DNA from: Phoronis australis
Taxonomy: Eukaryota > Phoronida > Phoronidae
Direction of reading: 5' to 3'
DNA length: 60,000 nt
Assembly (NCBI GenBank): GCA_002633005.1
Contig: NMRA01000615.1
Coordinates: 67,419-127,418 of the forward strand
Shown: in pieces, positions 40,601-52,600 of the stretch
How positions within the stretch are numbered: the stretch's first letter is position 1
How the letters are laid out: each line of letters opens with the position of its first letter
The notes under the pieces: model-generated
Told to the model about the DNA's origin: nothing
Databases searched by the model: none
What the model saw: only the letters and a program-made list of their open reading frames with translations
Translations under genes and position numbers: made by a program

Positions 40601-43600
40601 CGTGCTAATTAGCGCACTCCCTGGCGGCGATCTTTAAACGTTATATCTCGCAAACTTGGGCAAATTTCATTAAGTTGTAAATCAGTAATTAGGTGTCTGC
40701 TCGTCAAAAATTGAGAGTTGCATAAAGCTTGTGATGATTAGCAATTAACACAAGTTTTGAAGAAAATATATGGCACGAAGCATTTTTTGAAAACCTGACA
40801 TGCAAGCGTGGTTGGCGAGATTTTACAACTGTAAGAACTTTACTATAGGTAGAGCTACAGTTGTATGTTTCGGAGATGCTAGGCTGAAAAATTATTTTGG
40901 AAAACGGTAGTAAACACTGAATTACACGTTCCATTAGCCAACATTTCTAACCGCAACCATTGTGTTGCCAGCGACTGTCGCCTCAGAATACACCCAAACA
41001 CCGTGCTAAAACCATTCCTACATGTACATGCACCCATTCAGCACAAATTTGAAACCAAACCTCAGATACTACATGACAGAAAAATATGTGAACGGTAAAA
41101 ATTCTTTACTGTTTGGACAACAATGTCGTTATTAACGCGGTAGCTTTGTTGATCTTTTGTCAAACGCTTGCTACATCGATGTTTGGTCACAGCTGTTTGC
41201 ATGTTTAAACGTATAATAGTATTTCAAGAAAATCGGCATAAATTTCACTTGTGTCCCAAGCAGAAATTTCTTTCCGGGCGTCAATGTTTGTATAGGTGCC
41301 ATATCACAAAGCAAAAATGATTTCAAGCCACTCGTAATAAAGAAACTGGTTTTGTAAGCCTTACCGCGAATAAGAAATGATGAACATCACCACCCTATTG
41401 GAAACCATCAATAACTCAAAGTAGTAATTTGGCTTTCGATCGGTCCCGCCGTCTACCGAATTGCGAAAATGAAAATGAAGATGGATGACTATACGCATTA
41501 TCAGTCGTCATGGCAGCAACACTTCAATGTCTGATGACCACCGGCAGCAACACTTAAATGTCTCTGTGATGAGCACTGTTGTTTAAAAAATCCAAATTCG
41601 GTAGCCTGACACGGGGGAATTCACCACCGGGGCGGCGGTCTGGACAATGGCGATATAGACGGTCACTGTGCCCCGGGCACTAAGTGGTACTAGCAAGGTG
41701 ACTCCCTTTTCTCTGTCACTGCTGGGCCAAAATTACTTAGAAACGCAACATATAGTGACGATGTGAGTACGTATACTAGGTATGTTGCGTTAAAGTTGCA
41801 AACTTTTAAGAACAAGTTTTGACGGCAACCGAGGATCCGGTGCCGGAAAACAAAAAATGACTGGGCCGGTTTAGCGCGTAAGATTATGTTAAAATAGCAT
41901 TGTTAGTTCCCGCTATGCATTAGCATAGTTGGGAGCATGCAAATACATCAAGCATGGTGTGGAAGAGACTGTCCAAAAATAATGAGAAGGTAAAAAAGCC
42001 ACTAGTGAGTGGGGAGCTATAACTTAGCGGGTGGCGGGGACCCGCCCGGCCCGGCCGACCGTCACAGTGTCAGAGCCCGAATGGCTCCTAGTTTAGAGGC
42101 AGTTGGATCTCAGATCTAACACATCGAATAAAGTTCCTATGGCCAGGTTGTAGATGAAGCCGAATGGAGCAAAACTCGACAAATGTTTAAACACAGTGTG
42201 ATGCTGGTTTCCATCACTACCGGGTTCATGCACGCCATTGTCATCCACGCCGAGAGGAGGCAGCACACACTTGGCAGCTTCAGAGCACAGGCGCTAAGTT
42301 CCCGATGACTCGTAACCACACATATGAAACAAAAAGAATGCCACCCGATTTTGTTGGACCAATGAACAACATATACCTCATTGGATTGGACACTAAAAGT
42401 TTGTTCTTTGTAGTTGGTGACGTCAGTGGTGATCGAGGATGTTAACCACAAGTTAACTGGCCTGTCTCTGCAGACATGTGAGGCCTTGGCTTAGTGGCGG
42501 TTGTAGGAGTTACTACGCTCATCATGACAGCTATGTGAGGGCATGGTCAGAGATGGTGATATGTGCAGAAATTATGTTATTAATAAGTATTTTTGGAACG
42601 TGTTGCTGTCATAATTTTTTTCTTTAACAGGTGCAGATTGCAGAACACAGGGTTGTCAACATGGCTGCCAGGATACACCTGGTGGCGCTGCCTGTCAGTG
42701 TAATGTGGGCTACAAACTGCACACGGATGGAGTGACTTGTGTCGGTAGGTAAAAGTGTGAATGGGTCCATATAGTACCCTATGCCTGACCTTTCACGATA
42801 AATATAGCTGTTTTCCAGCATAGCAATGCTTTCTAGATAAATGACGTAGCTCTCCTCTTGAGGTTATTCATGCAATGACTACCTGTGACAGTGACTGTCA
42901 GTGTTGCTATATATGTCTTGATTGCCAGATTGGCCAGTGTCGACTGTTGTTAGCGTAGTTACTGTGTGAATGGGCAACCACAGTGGTCCTCGGCTTCTGA
43001 TCGTCCCCAATACACTATGGGGGCGATCAGAAGCTGAGGACGTCTGTGGAGCAAACCTGCTGCACTCAATCATTTTAGTAGCGTTACACAACAAGAAATC
43101 AAATTGCTGTTCAGGAACAAATCAACAATGGACTTCAGTTACTAGTACACTAACATATCACCTTCTCCATCTTTAGTCCTATACGTTCTTTTAAAATCCG
43201 ATTTAAGTTTATAACTCTCTACGCAAGAAATGACGCATGACCAACTGTGTCTGCCATGGGCAAAAAATGAGATTTGTCTTGTTTGTTTTCAGTCGTGTGT
43301 TTGCAGCATTTAACAACATCAATGAAGTTAAATATTTATAATTTTTTTAAATCTAAATAATCAATGATAAAGTTTCATTGATAGTAAGTAAGCCTCATCA
43401 ACGAGCAGTGAATATAGTAAATGCAAGTAGCTGAAATTGTGACTGTCTACCTTCCGAAATATTTGATTTTTTTAATAGACTCTCTAGTTTTGAATTCTTA
43501 ATGGTAAACCTGTTAAACTATATTTTTTAAAATCACGTAGTATCAGAGAGCTTATTGTGTGCATGAAAACAATGTTCAGAAATTCGTGATCATGTGACTG

Positions 43601-46600
43601 TATTTTCTCTAAAAAAAACACATTTTTTCGAAAAAAATAATTTTTCACAGAGATGGTCCTAGTTTCCATAAACTTAGATTTTTTCGCTCAAAACTTGCAA
43701 ATTCTTTTTTTTTTGTTCTGTTTGGTACAAAAAGGTGCCTGGGATTTCCTTTTAGGTACCCTTACCTCGAGAAATCCGCTGTCAAAAACAAAGATATCAA
43801 CATTTTTTGAAAAATGGAAGTCTCTAATTTTGTACATAGGATTTTGTGGGTTCACAGGCCTTTAAAGAAAATCCCAGTCTTTTTTTTATAGCTAATAACA
43901 CAAAGAAGCAGAATCTTCTTTTGTAAGTTTTGAGCGGAAAAAAACTAATTTGTTGGAAATGCGACGATCTCTGTGAAGAATTGTAATTTTTACAAAAATA
44001 CAGTCACGTGATAATAAACCTCTGAACATTGTTTTTATGCAGAAAATGAGATTCTCTTATTCCTAAGGATTTTGAAATTATATAATTTTATGGGTTTACT
44101 ATAAATACCTGGTAGTTTGAAAAGTTACTCATGATTTTGAAAAGTCTTTGATTACGAACTTAAGGTAGGCAGTGACCTTGACCTACTCAGTACTGGTCAT
44201 CACAGTCACAACTGTGTACGTACAAATACTTGTAGCTGTACAATGACCACATTCAGGTTCAAGTGCACTTGTCAGGTTAAAGGCATAAAGCATGATGCCT
44301 TTTGCATTCTACAATTTTCTTTTTAGTTGAATCCCCAACACAGCAGAACATTTGGAACAACTTCTATTGATTTTTGAATACTGTCGAATGCTCTCCCTTT
44401 CTGCTGATTTTTGCTGCCAAAATTTTTAAATTAGATTGAACAGAGTTAGTAGTTCCTCATATTTTTTGCGTTCATGTAATAATTTGTTTCTTTTGTGTAA
44501 TAAGTTTTCCATACACAGTTCAGCAAAAATTCCCCACTACAATACTGGCATGAATGTGTCCAATAGTTCTGTTCTCATTTATATACCCCCAGATTCCAAC
44601 GAATGCGAGAACGAACCATGTAGTCAGCTGTGCGACAACACAGAAGGGAGCTTCACTTGTCATTGTGTTGAATACTATACATTAGCACCAGATGGCGTCT
44701 CGTGTAGAGCTGCTGGTGCCAGTCCCACGATCCTTTACTCCAGTGATAATGAGATTCACGGTCGGTTTCTGCGTGGCCAGGGCAGCAGAGAAGAGCACAT
44801 GGTGGTTAAAGATACTGGCAGGGTGTCGTTCATGGGTTTGTGCTTTTACTGTTACTATTAACGCTACACACTGGTACTTGAGTATGTGTACATGTCGATA
44901 ACGGAACAAGTTACCACTGATGAAATTGGCTGTCAATTATTCGAGTGAGTTTGGTGCGTTTTGGATGTTAAACTTCTCACGACTTGGGCATTTAGATAGA
45001 CACTGGAGGAGGCAGTGAGGCCCAGCGGATGAATGCCTGCTTCCTTTACTCAAGGTCATGGGTTCGAGTGCCAGTGGGGCACACTGCTGGACCCTTGTCA
45101 GGTCTAGCTCCTCAGCTTAGTTTTTACTACAATATTAATAAAGCATAGAAATGGTTCCAGGTGATCAGTGCAATGGGGCCACCAGAGCGACCTACTCACG
45201 TCTGGTACAGCATGTACCTGACTGCCTGCAAATATATATTTTACGAAGACACTGATACAAATTTAAATAACTTTAGAATTGATGAATTGGGTTTGGTTGT
45301 TAAATTGAGTAAGGGCATTGAAAATTTGAGTAGTTGCCATTAAGTCGAACAGGGGCACCAACATGTACAAGTATGTTATTTAGAAATTCCATTTGGGAAC
45401 AGATAAAATAACTATCAGTTTTCTTACATGTCTCGGCAAAGTTCTGCTACAGAAAGTGCTTTCTTAAAGAGATCTTCAACGTGTTACGCGAACGTTGGAA
45501 TATTTGACAACTACATTGTTCTCACCTTCTTGTTTTCGAGGCCATTTTGAAGTTTGAGTTTTTCTTGATAGGGGAATGGACAAGCTAAACCTCATTCATA
45601 AAACCAGCTTTTGTATGCTTTTGCTTTTATGTGCCCACATATTTATATGTGGACGCATTATGCCATCATCTCCATCCGTCTGGGCGGCGTCCGGCGTCCG
45701 CTGCTCTATCTCCAAAACCCTTTGACATATGTTCATGAAATTTGGTACATATGTTCCATTCATGAATTAGATGGCATAAGCGAACTTTCGAACGGATCTG
45801 ACCTCCGGTGTGCCCCCTAGTGGCAATCTTATTTATTTTACGTTTCCCTTTGTATCTTAAAAAACTTTTTAACGGATTTTCATGAAATTTAATACCGTAT
45901 GTAGGCACCTATTAGTGTGATGACGCAATGCTCCCATTTTCAGATGGATTCGACGTAGTTTGCGCCACCTAATGGCCATTTTTGCTGTTTTCGAGTCTGT
46001 TTTTTTGCGTCCACCCCTCTATCAGCCAAACCACTCAAAGGATTATTGTGAAAATTGGCGTGTATGTGCTTACTTTAAAGAGGGCGGTTGATGACGGTTT
46101 TTCAATGATTTTGACTACTGTGGCACCTCCTAGTGGTAGTTTTGTTTTTGTTGCGCCTATGGCTATATCTCCTAAACCATTCGCAGGAACTTTACTTAAT
46201 TTAGCAAGTGTATTTATATGATGTTGACTACGGATGACGACGACTTTCGGACAGATCTGACTACAGCTGTGCCTCCTAGTGGCAATTTTAGTTTTTTACG
46301 TTTAACTCAGTATCTTCAAAGGTCCTCAACAGATTTTCATAAATTTTTTGACTATAACTGTCAACCCCTTGTATATCAGTTAGGTTCAAAACTAGCACAG
46401 CCTCTATTGTTGTGATTACGCTATCTTACTGTTTTTGGATGGAATCGAGATATTTTGCACCACCTAGTGGCCATTTTTTGCTGTTTTCAAATTTCAATTT
46501 TTGGTTTCCACCCCTGCATCAACCAAATCATTTGAAAATTGGCATATATGTTCTCAGTGTGAAGACGACCTTTGATGATGGTGACTGACTACTGTGGTGC

Positions 46601-49600
46601 CTCCTAGCGGTAGTTTTGTTTTACGCCCATAGTTGTATCTCCTAAACCCACTGCAGGATCTTTATTAAATTTAGTAAGTGTATTTATATGAAGATAACAA
46701 CAGACGACAACGACTTTCAGGCAGATCCAACGGACACTGTGTCCACTAGTGGCAATTTCATTTTATTCTGTTTTCCTTTGTTTCTCGGAAGTTCCTTGAC
46801 AGATTTTTATGAAATATGGCATGTTCCTGTTTTTGGATGGATTGTATGATTTTGCGCCATCTAGTGGCCATTTTTATGATACAAATAACTAACCCTAAAA
46901 GCACACCATTTGTAATGCATTCGTGGGCGCATTTCAACACTCGAGACGCATTGCTCTTGTTTTATTTCTGGAAGTATGAATCAAATAAGAGAGTGACAAG
47001 TGACCATATATTTTTAATTCTTAGTCGCTTAAAGCAAAATTCATTTACCCGCCCAAAACATAAGTTGACGCTAATGTTGTCTTCCTGTTGAAGACCTTGA
47101 CCTAGTTTGCAAACTTTTTCCTTCCTACCAATGAACTGCATTTATATAGTTACTGGGATACTGTCCTGTACCTTCAAGGTTTTATTTCTTTTAATGTTGT
47201 CCGAAGGCACACGCTATGGGCCATTGCTGTTGGAATTCTATAATTGTCAGTGAAGTTTGAAGCAGCAAACCCTGGTACAAAAATTGATACCCAGTATCTT
47301 AGTGCCTCATTTTGAATCTGATTGAATTTGTGACATTCTGCCATCTTTTTTAACATTTTCGGTCAATGGCTCAAACTTTGCACACCACCAATGAAAGTGT
47401 GTACCATGTTAGGATAACCAATGTGAAGGTTAATTTTTGTGCATCTGGTAATTTTGAAAGTTCTGACGTTTAGAAGGTATTGGTAGTGTATGTAAACAAA
47501 ATGTTAAGCAAAAGAAATAATTGTTTGTCACTTCTCTTAATGCTATTATATCATTCTGATTTTTTTGATTTTGTTAAAGCATTTGACAGTGTGGACAGCA
47601 TATTGTACTGGAGTGACAACACCGACCATCATGTGTGGTCGAGCAGCCTTGATGGAACAGACAGAAAGCGTGTCCTGAGTCAAGGTGGGTTTTGAAATGC
47701 ACATCTAAACAGATTCACTTGGCAGTTGTCATTTGCACTTAATACAGATGAGGTTCTCTTTTATTATGTTTGTTTGAAAATAGTTCTATATACATAGTAA
47801 GAATGCAGCATGTTATTTTGTTTTATTGAAGACCGAAATGGGGAGACATCTGGATAGCACTCTTTGCAATGTAGGCATTTACAACTTGTTAATAGAGCTA
47901 TCCGACAAGAAGGACGGGAAGTTTTTCAAAGCACAAATCTGAGTTCGTTGGCTAACTGGTGGACTAAACAGTCTTCACAAATTGCATCAGTCCCAGATTC
48001 TAGCCGTGCCTGGGATCAGAATTTTTGGGACTAATATGATTATTACATTGGTCATTTGGTGTGACGGGGTATAGCTCTGTAGGGAATCTACTCTGCGCTA
48101 GTCAACAGAATTTTGAGTGGTGGATTGCCCAATGACACTCTGTTCATATACACAATTCTGTTAATTTCTGTAAAATGCCTAATCATTTCTTTTCTTTATT
48201 GACAACCTTCCTGCAGCCAATTTCGATTCTAACCAATGTCCTTGTTCAAGAATTGAAACTGAAGTCTCCAGATTTCCACAGTTAAACAATTATGCCTTAA
48301 GCTCAAATATTTTATCCGCTAACTTCCTGGTTGGACAGAATGGCATCGGCTTGAGCAAGGGTAGTATTCTGCAGAAGAATTCTCAAAGTGAGGTATTGTA
48401 GTATTGTATTGCATAGTGCGCTATAACATGACATTACTAGAGTGGGTGTACAAACTTGCTTTCCGTCACAAAAACAATAATTTGATTTAGACTGCTCATC
48501 GTGACATTATAAACTTGGTCTGAAATTGCTTCTTAGTTAAAATAGATTCTTACAGCATGAGACCTGGCTCTTCAAGATGGCTTCCTACATGGTCGTATAA
48601 TGTACCGGCCATAGTCTCAACACGTAACAAACTCGCTTAAAGAGGTCTTTATGTGAACGAAAACCATTCTCATCACGTTTAGACTAAATTTATACTAGTA
48701 AGCGGTCGAAATGGAAATTCATAGTTTTTTCATCGGAAATTTGGTTTCCAGCTGCTTCAACTCACCTTCTCCAAAAAGCATGACAGCGTTTTCCCGTTCA
48801 GTGACTTTACCAGATGAAGGGGGTGCTAAGCATGTGATAACATCTAGCTTCTTTGTTAACTGGCTAGCACATTCTTTTGTCTGTTACGACAACAAGCAGT
48901 TTGTCTGTTACAACGACAAGAAGGCCAATCATCTACCAGGCTTATTCAGGGCTTGGAATTTTCAGCGGAAACGCGGATTTCCGCTTTTTTGAAATGTGCT
49001 TTCCGCTTTTTTTATAATATTTCCGCGTAAAAAAATCGGATTTGATATGAAATTTCCGCGGCAAATTCCTTTCTTACCGCGGCGTTGCAGACGACGTTCA
49101 CCTCGGAAAGCGGAAGTCTTTATGTTTCGGAGGAACGTAAATTGTCAACATTGGCGGGGCATCTGGGTAAAGCGTGGTCTGATTTTCAATGGCGGCTCGT
49201 GTTATTGTTAAGCGCGGCGACAAATATTACCGCTCAGCAGCCAAATTTGTGTGGGTTGGGAGTGGACGGGCGAGCGAAAAGGACGCAGACGCATGCTACT
49301 GATGGTGGTAATGCTTTTTTTTTAGTCCTCCCGATTTTTGTCGCGGAAAGGTTCACATTGACCATTTTAAAGGCTGGTTATCGGGCATGATTTGGGCCGT
49401 AAAAGTTTCCGCGTTTTTTGTCATTGGTCATTCCAAGCCCTGCTTATTACAGACCACATGTGAACACAGTCAAACTCCGAGAGAATTGGTGTATTCAGAA
49501 AGAATAGATTGTCGTAACTTCGGTTGCAGTTGGGCGATTTTGGCAATTCAAAAACTAAACAAAATTCCGAAATGCTATTGGTTTGTGTTCAATTATGTTA

Positions 49601-52600
49601 GAACTTAACCTTTATTTTAATCAGCACAACCCAGTCAGGGTAGATATGATCTTATTGGAGATTAGAGCAATTATCGAACAAGGAGAAAGCTGGCCCTCCA
49701 ACCGTAAATGCCAGAATGGAGTTAATCAGTTGTGTAAAATATTGGCTACGGGGGTAAACTTCCCAACACCATAATGGCATGATTGTTTTCAGTAGTATAT
49801 GCTCAAGGTGATGTAATTGGTTTGACCAAGAAAAATAAACTTCGTGAATTCTTATTGAGGATGTAGCTGCTCAGAACACTGGAAGGATTTATTTGATTTT
49901 GTTGTCAGGATTGGGCTCACCAGAGGGCCTTGACATAGACTGGATATCGCGCAACTTGTACTTTGTTGATGCTCAGCGAGCACACATTGGCGTGTGTAAA
50001 CTGGACCGAGGAATGTGTGCCGTGATCGTGGATCTGGGACTTCACAAGCCACGTGGTCTTGCCCTGGATCCAATACAAAGGTTTGTGGTAGAATTGTCGG
50101 GAGGTGATGTTTTGTTTTATTTTTTAATGTGTTCATGACCAGGAATATGTTCCATGACAATTCTTGGAGTGACTCGAAATCTTGACGTAGGAGAGGTTGA
50201 GTATTTTTAATACTGTGCTCATAATTCAACACTGTGTTATTTTCACTTCCTGTGGTGGCCATTTTCCTAGTACTAGTGCTACAAAAGTCAAGCTAGGTCG
50301 CATGCTTAAAGCGGCAAACCTTTGATTTAGTTCTCTTACAACTGTAAAATTTATCTCAACTTTTCTCAGGTGAGAAAGGACTCCTGAGTTTGCCAATACA
50401 GACTGCATTATGCTCAGTGTTTCGGCTAATGTTTGGTGTGGAATCCTTTGTTTTGTTTTCTACCATGATGAGTTAGCATTCTTGATAGAAAATTAATGCA
50501 ACACGGATGTACTATGTTAAGTTCTGTGATTGGACTGTTTTAAGTTCAGTGATTGGACTGTGTTAAGTTCAGTGATTGGACTGTGTTAAGTTCAGGGATT
50601 GGACTGTGTTAGTTCAGTGATTGGACTGTGTTAAGTTCAGTGATTGGACTGTGTTAAGTTCAGTGATTGTACTGTGCTAAGTTCAGTGATTGGACTGTGT
50701 TAAGTTAGTGATTGGACTGTGTTAAGTTCAGTGATTGGACTGTGTTAAGTTCAGTGATTGGACTGTGTTAAGTTCAGTGATTGGACTGTGTTAAGTTCAG
50801 TGATTGCTCCACTATTACTAGATGAATTTGTTTAGATTTGTTCGGCCTTCTTAACACTGTCTTGGACTTTTAAGACATGCTGGTTGTGAGAAACTATGAC
50901 TGAATTGAGTTTAGAGTGGAACTTGCACGCTAATTCCTTATCTCGGTGTTAGCTTGATCAAATTAGTTAGAATTGCAACATGTAGCGATGGTATGAATAT
51001 AAAGAAGGTTGAAAATTGCCAAATGCTTTTAAGAAACTCGTTCTGTGTGGAAAATGATCTGCCATGAATCACTCAACTGTATCCAGTATAAGTATCGTGA
51101 CGTGGTGTTGGGGAATAACACTGCATGATGCGGGCTATATGAACCTCCAAGGTACGTCGTTGGTGCAAAGGTCACCTGAACGAGTTGTCAGTGTATACAA
51201 CTGCACTTTGTTTAGCATAAATGATGTTCATATAGCATTATCATTTTATTTCTGCTATACATTAGCATAGTCAGGAGCATGCAAATACATCTTTGTGCGC
51301 CTAACCTTGACTTTGTGTTTGTTATCCTTCATCTTGTTTCTTGTCGTAGGCGCATGTTCTGGAGTGACTGGGGAGACAATCCCAAAATTGAGTCTGCCTT
51401 TCTGGATGGCTCTCACCGGAGGACGCTAGTGAGTGACCGCATCGTTTGGCCCAATGGCGTGGCGTGTGACCACTGGCGACAAACGGTGTATTGGGTGGAC
51501 TCCAAGCTTGATCTTGTTGGGAGCGTGTCGTACAGTGGCGAGAATAGGAGGGTAGGTAGTCGTCCAGGGGTGCAAAGATATCTATGTGATGGATAAGGCT
51601 GTTTAATTAGACGTGCTCATGAGCAGAATTGTTTGCAGTGCAAAACTGGACATACTTGCTAAAATTTCATCAAACAGTGCCAAAATTTGGACTGTAATTA
51701 TCTCGCGATGAGACGGAATGCGTCAAGATAAATAAACAGTGGACAGATCTTAAAAATTCCAGTAAATAGCCAGCCATAGTGTTGAAGTCGTGGGAAAAAA
51801 TCAAAACCGAATTAAAAATACTGGGCCTCGCATTCTTATGAGGAAACTTCTTGAATGTGCAGAAACTTAATTCAAAAGCTGAAAAATTTTGTCTTAATCA
51901 ATTTTTCAATAAAGTAATTGACTTCCATTGCTGCAGGCGGAAGTTTTTGATGGAAATTTTTGCATGCCTTTAAGCCTTCATTTGTTTCTAAGTTTCTAAC
52001 TTCCTCTTTGACATCTGATAAATGTAAAATGAGGTCATATGCAAAGGTGTGTGATCATCTATCCTACTCTGTTTCCAGGAATATCTGAAGCATGAGGTCC
52101 ATCACCCATTTTCTATCGCCATCTTTGAGGATTCCATGTTTGTCGTGGACCTGTCATCCTCCTGGGTCATGTCTGCCAACAAACAGACAGGCGGTAACCT
52201 GACTTCTGTTGTCAGCCACGCAATTGATCCACACGCTGTCATTATTGTACATCCAGCGCTACAGTCTATTCGTACGTAGAAAGTTTTTTAAAGTGCTATA
52301 ATGTTCATTCATTTTGTCAAAAATTTGTGACTAATGGTAAGAATTGGTTTCGACTTGCTAATTAGAAGTGATTTCTTGTTGTGAGTGTGTGTTGACGGAT
52401 TGTTTGTGGCTATAACCATGCCCACTACATTACGTTGACGCGCCTATCATTCTGTGCACGGATTCCTACAGGGTGAGAAATATGCGGGTTCTGTTACTGA
52501 CCACCAGATGGAGGTAGTAGACTCTGGAAATTTTGGTTAAATTGGTACTTGTTTGTTGAATTGCAATTTGCGTACCTTAGAACTATTTTTCTATAGTGAA

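Larger units (their letters stand above)
28654..42630 (+). other. Intron 1 of the LRP1-like gene (proposed, about 14 kb)
   Basis: No exon with the class A repeat signature (Cys-Asp-Gly-x-x-Asp-Cys...Ser-Asp-Glu) was found on the plus strand here. The contents are a possible minus-strand exon at 29663-29956, one dispersed repeat R3 copy (33935-35130) with a related piece at 33112-33250, and a hAT-like MITE at 36400-36693. There is also a 20-bp tandem duplication near 36793-36833 and an A+T-rich block at 36.8-38.6 kb. An imperfect hairpin with ACTCGGGG / CCCCGAGT ends lies near 36009-36043. Remaining stretches show nothing I can name. Confidence 0.5.
44836..47579 (+). other. Intron 3
   Basis: It holds a tRNA-derived SINE (45003-45217) and the second R3 repeat copy (45630-46963). 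The remainder shows no gene. Confidence 0.6.
47685..49908 (+). other. Intron 4; carries a repeat with a nested transposon
   Basis: It contains R2 copy 2 (48770-49768) interrupted by a 496-bp element (48947-49442). Nothing else was recognised between 47.7 and 48.7 kb. Confidence 0.6.

Noticed and set aside
42137-42451. 104-codon minus-strand open frame upstream of exon 2
   Set aside because: No domain, no splice partner, and composition is not distinctive.
47540-47620. Reverse-transcriptase-like string DFVKAFDSVD just before exon 4
   Set aside because: The first half is intron sequence ending in TTAAAG. The second half is the YWTD blade, whose phase and homology fit the receptor. No other RT motif is near.
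50516-50806. CRISPR array from regular repeats
   Set aside because: The units are contiguous tandem copies without unique spacers, and the genome is eukaryotic.
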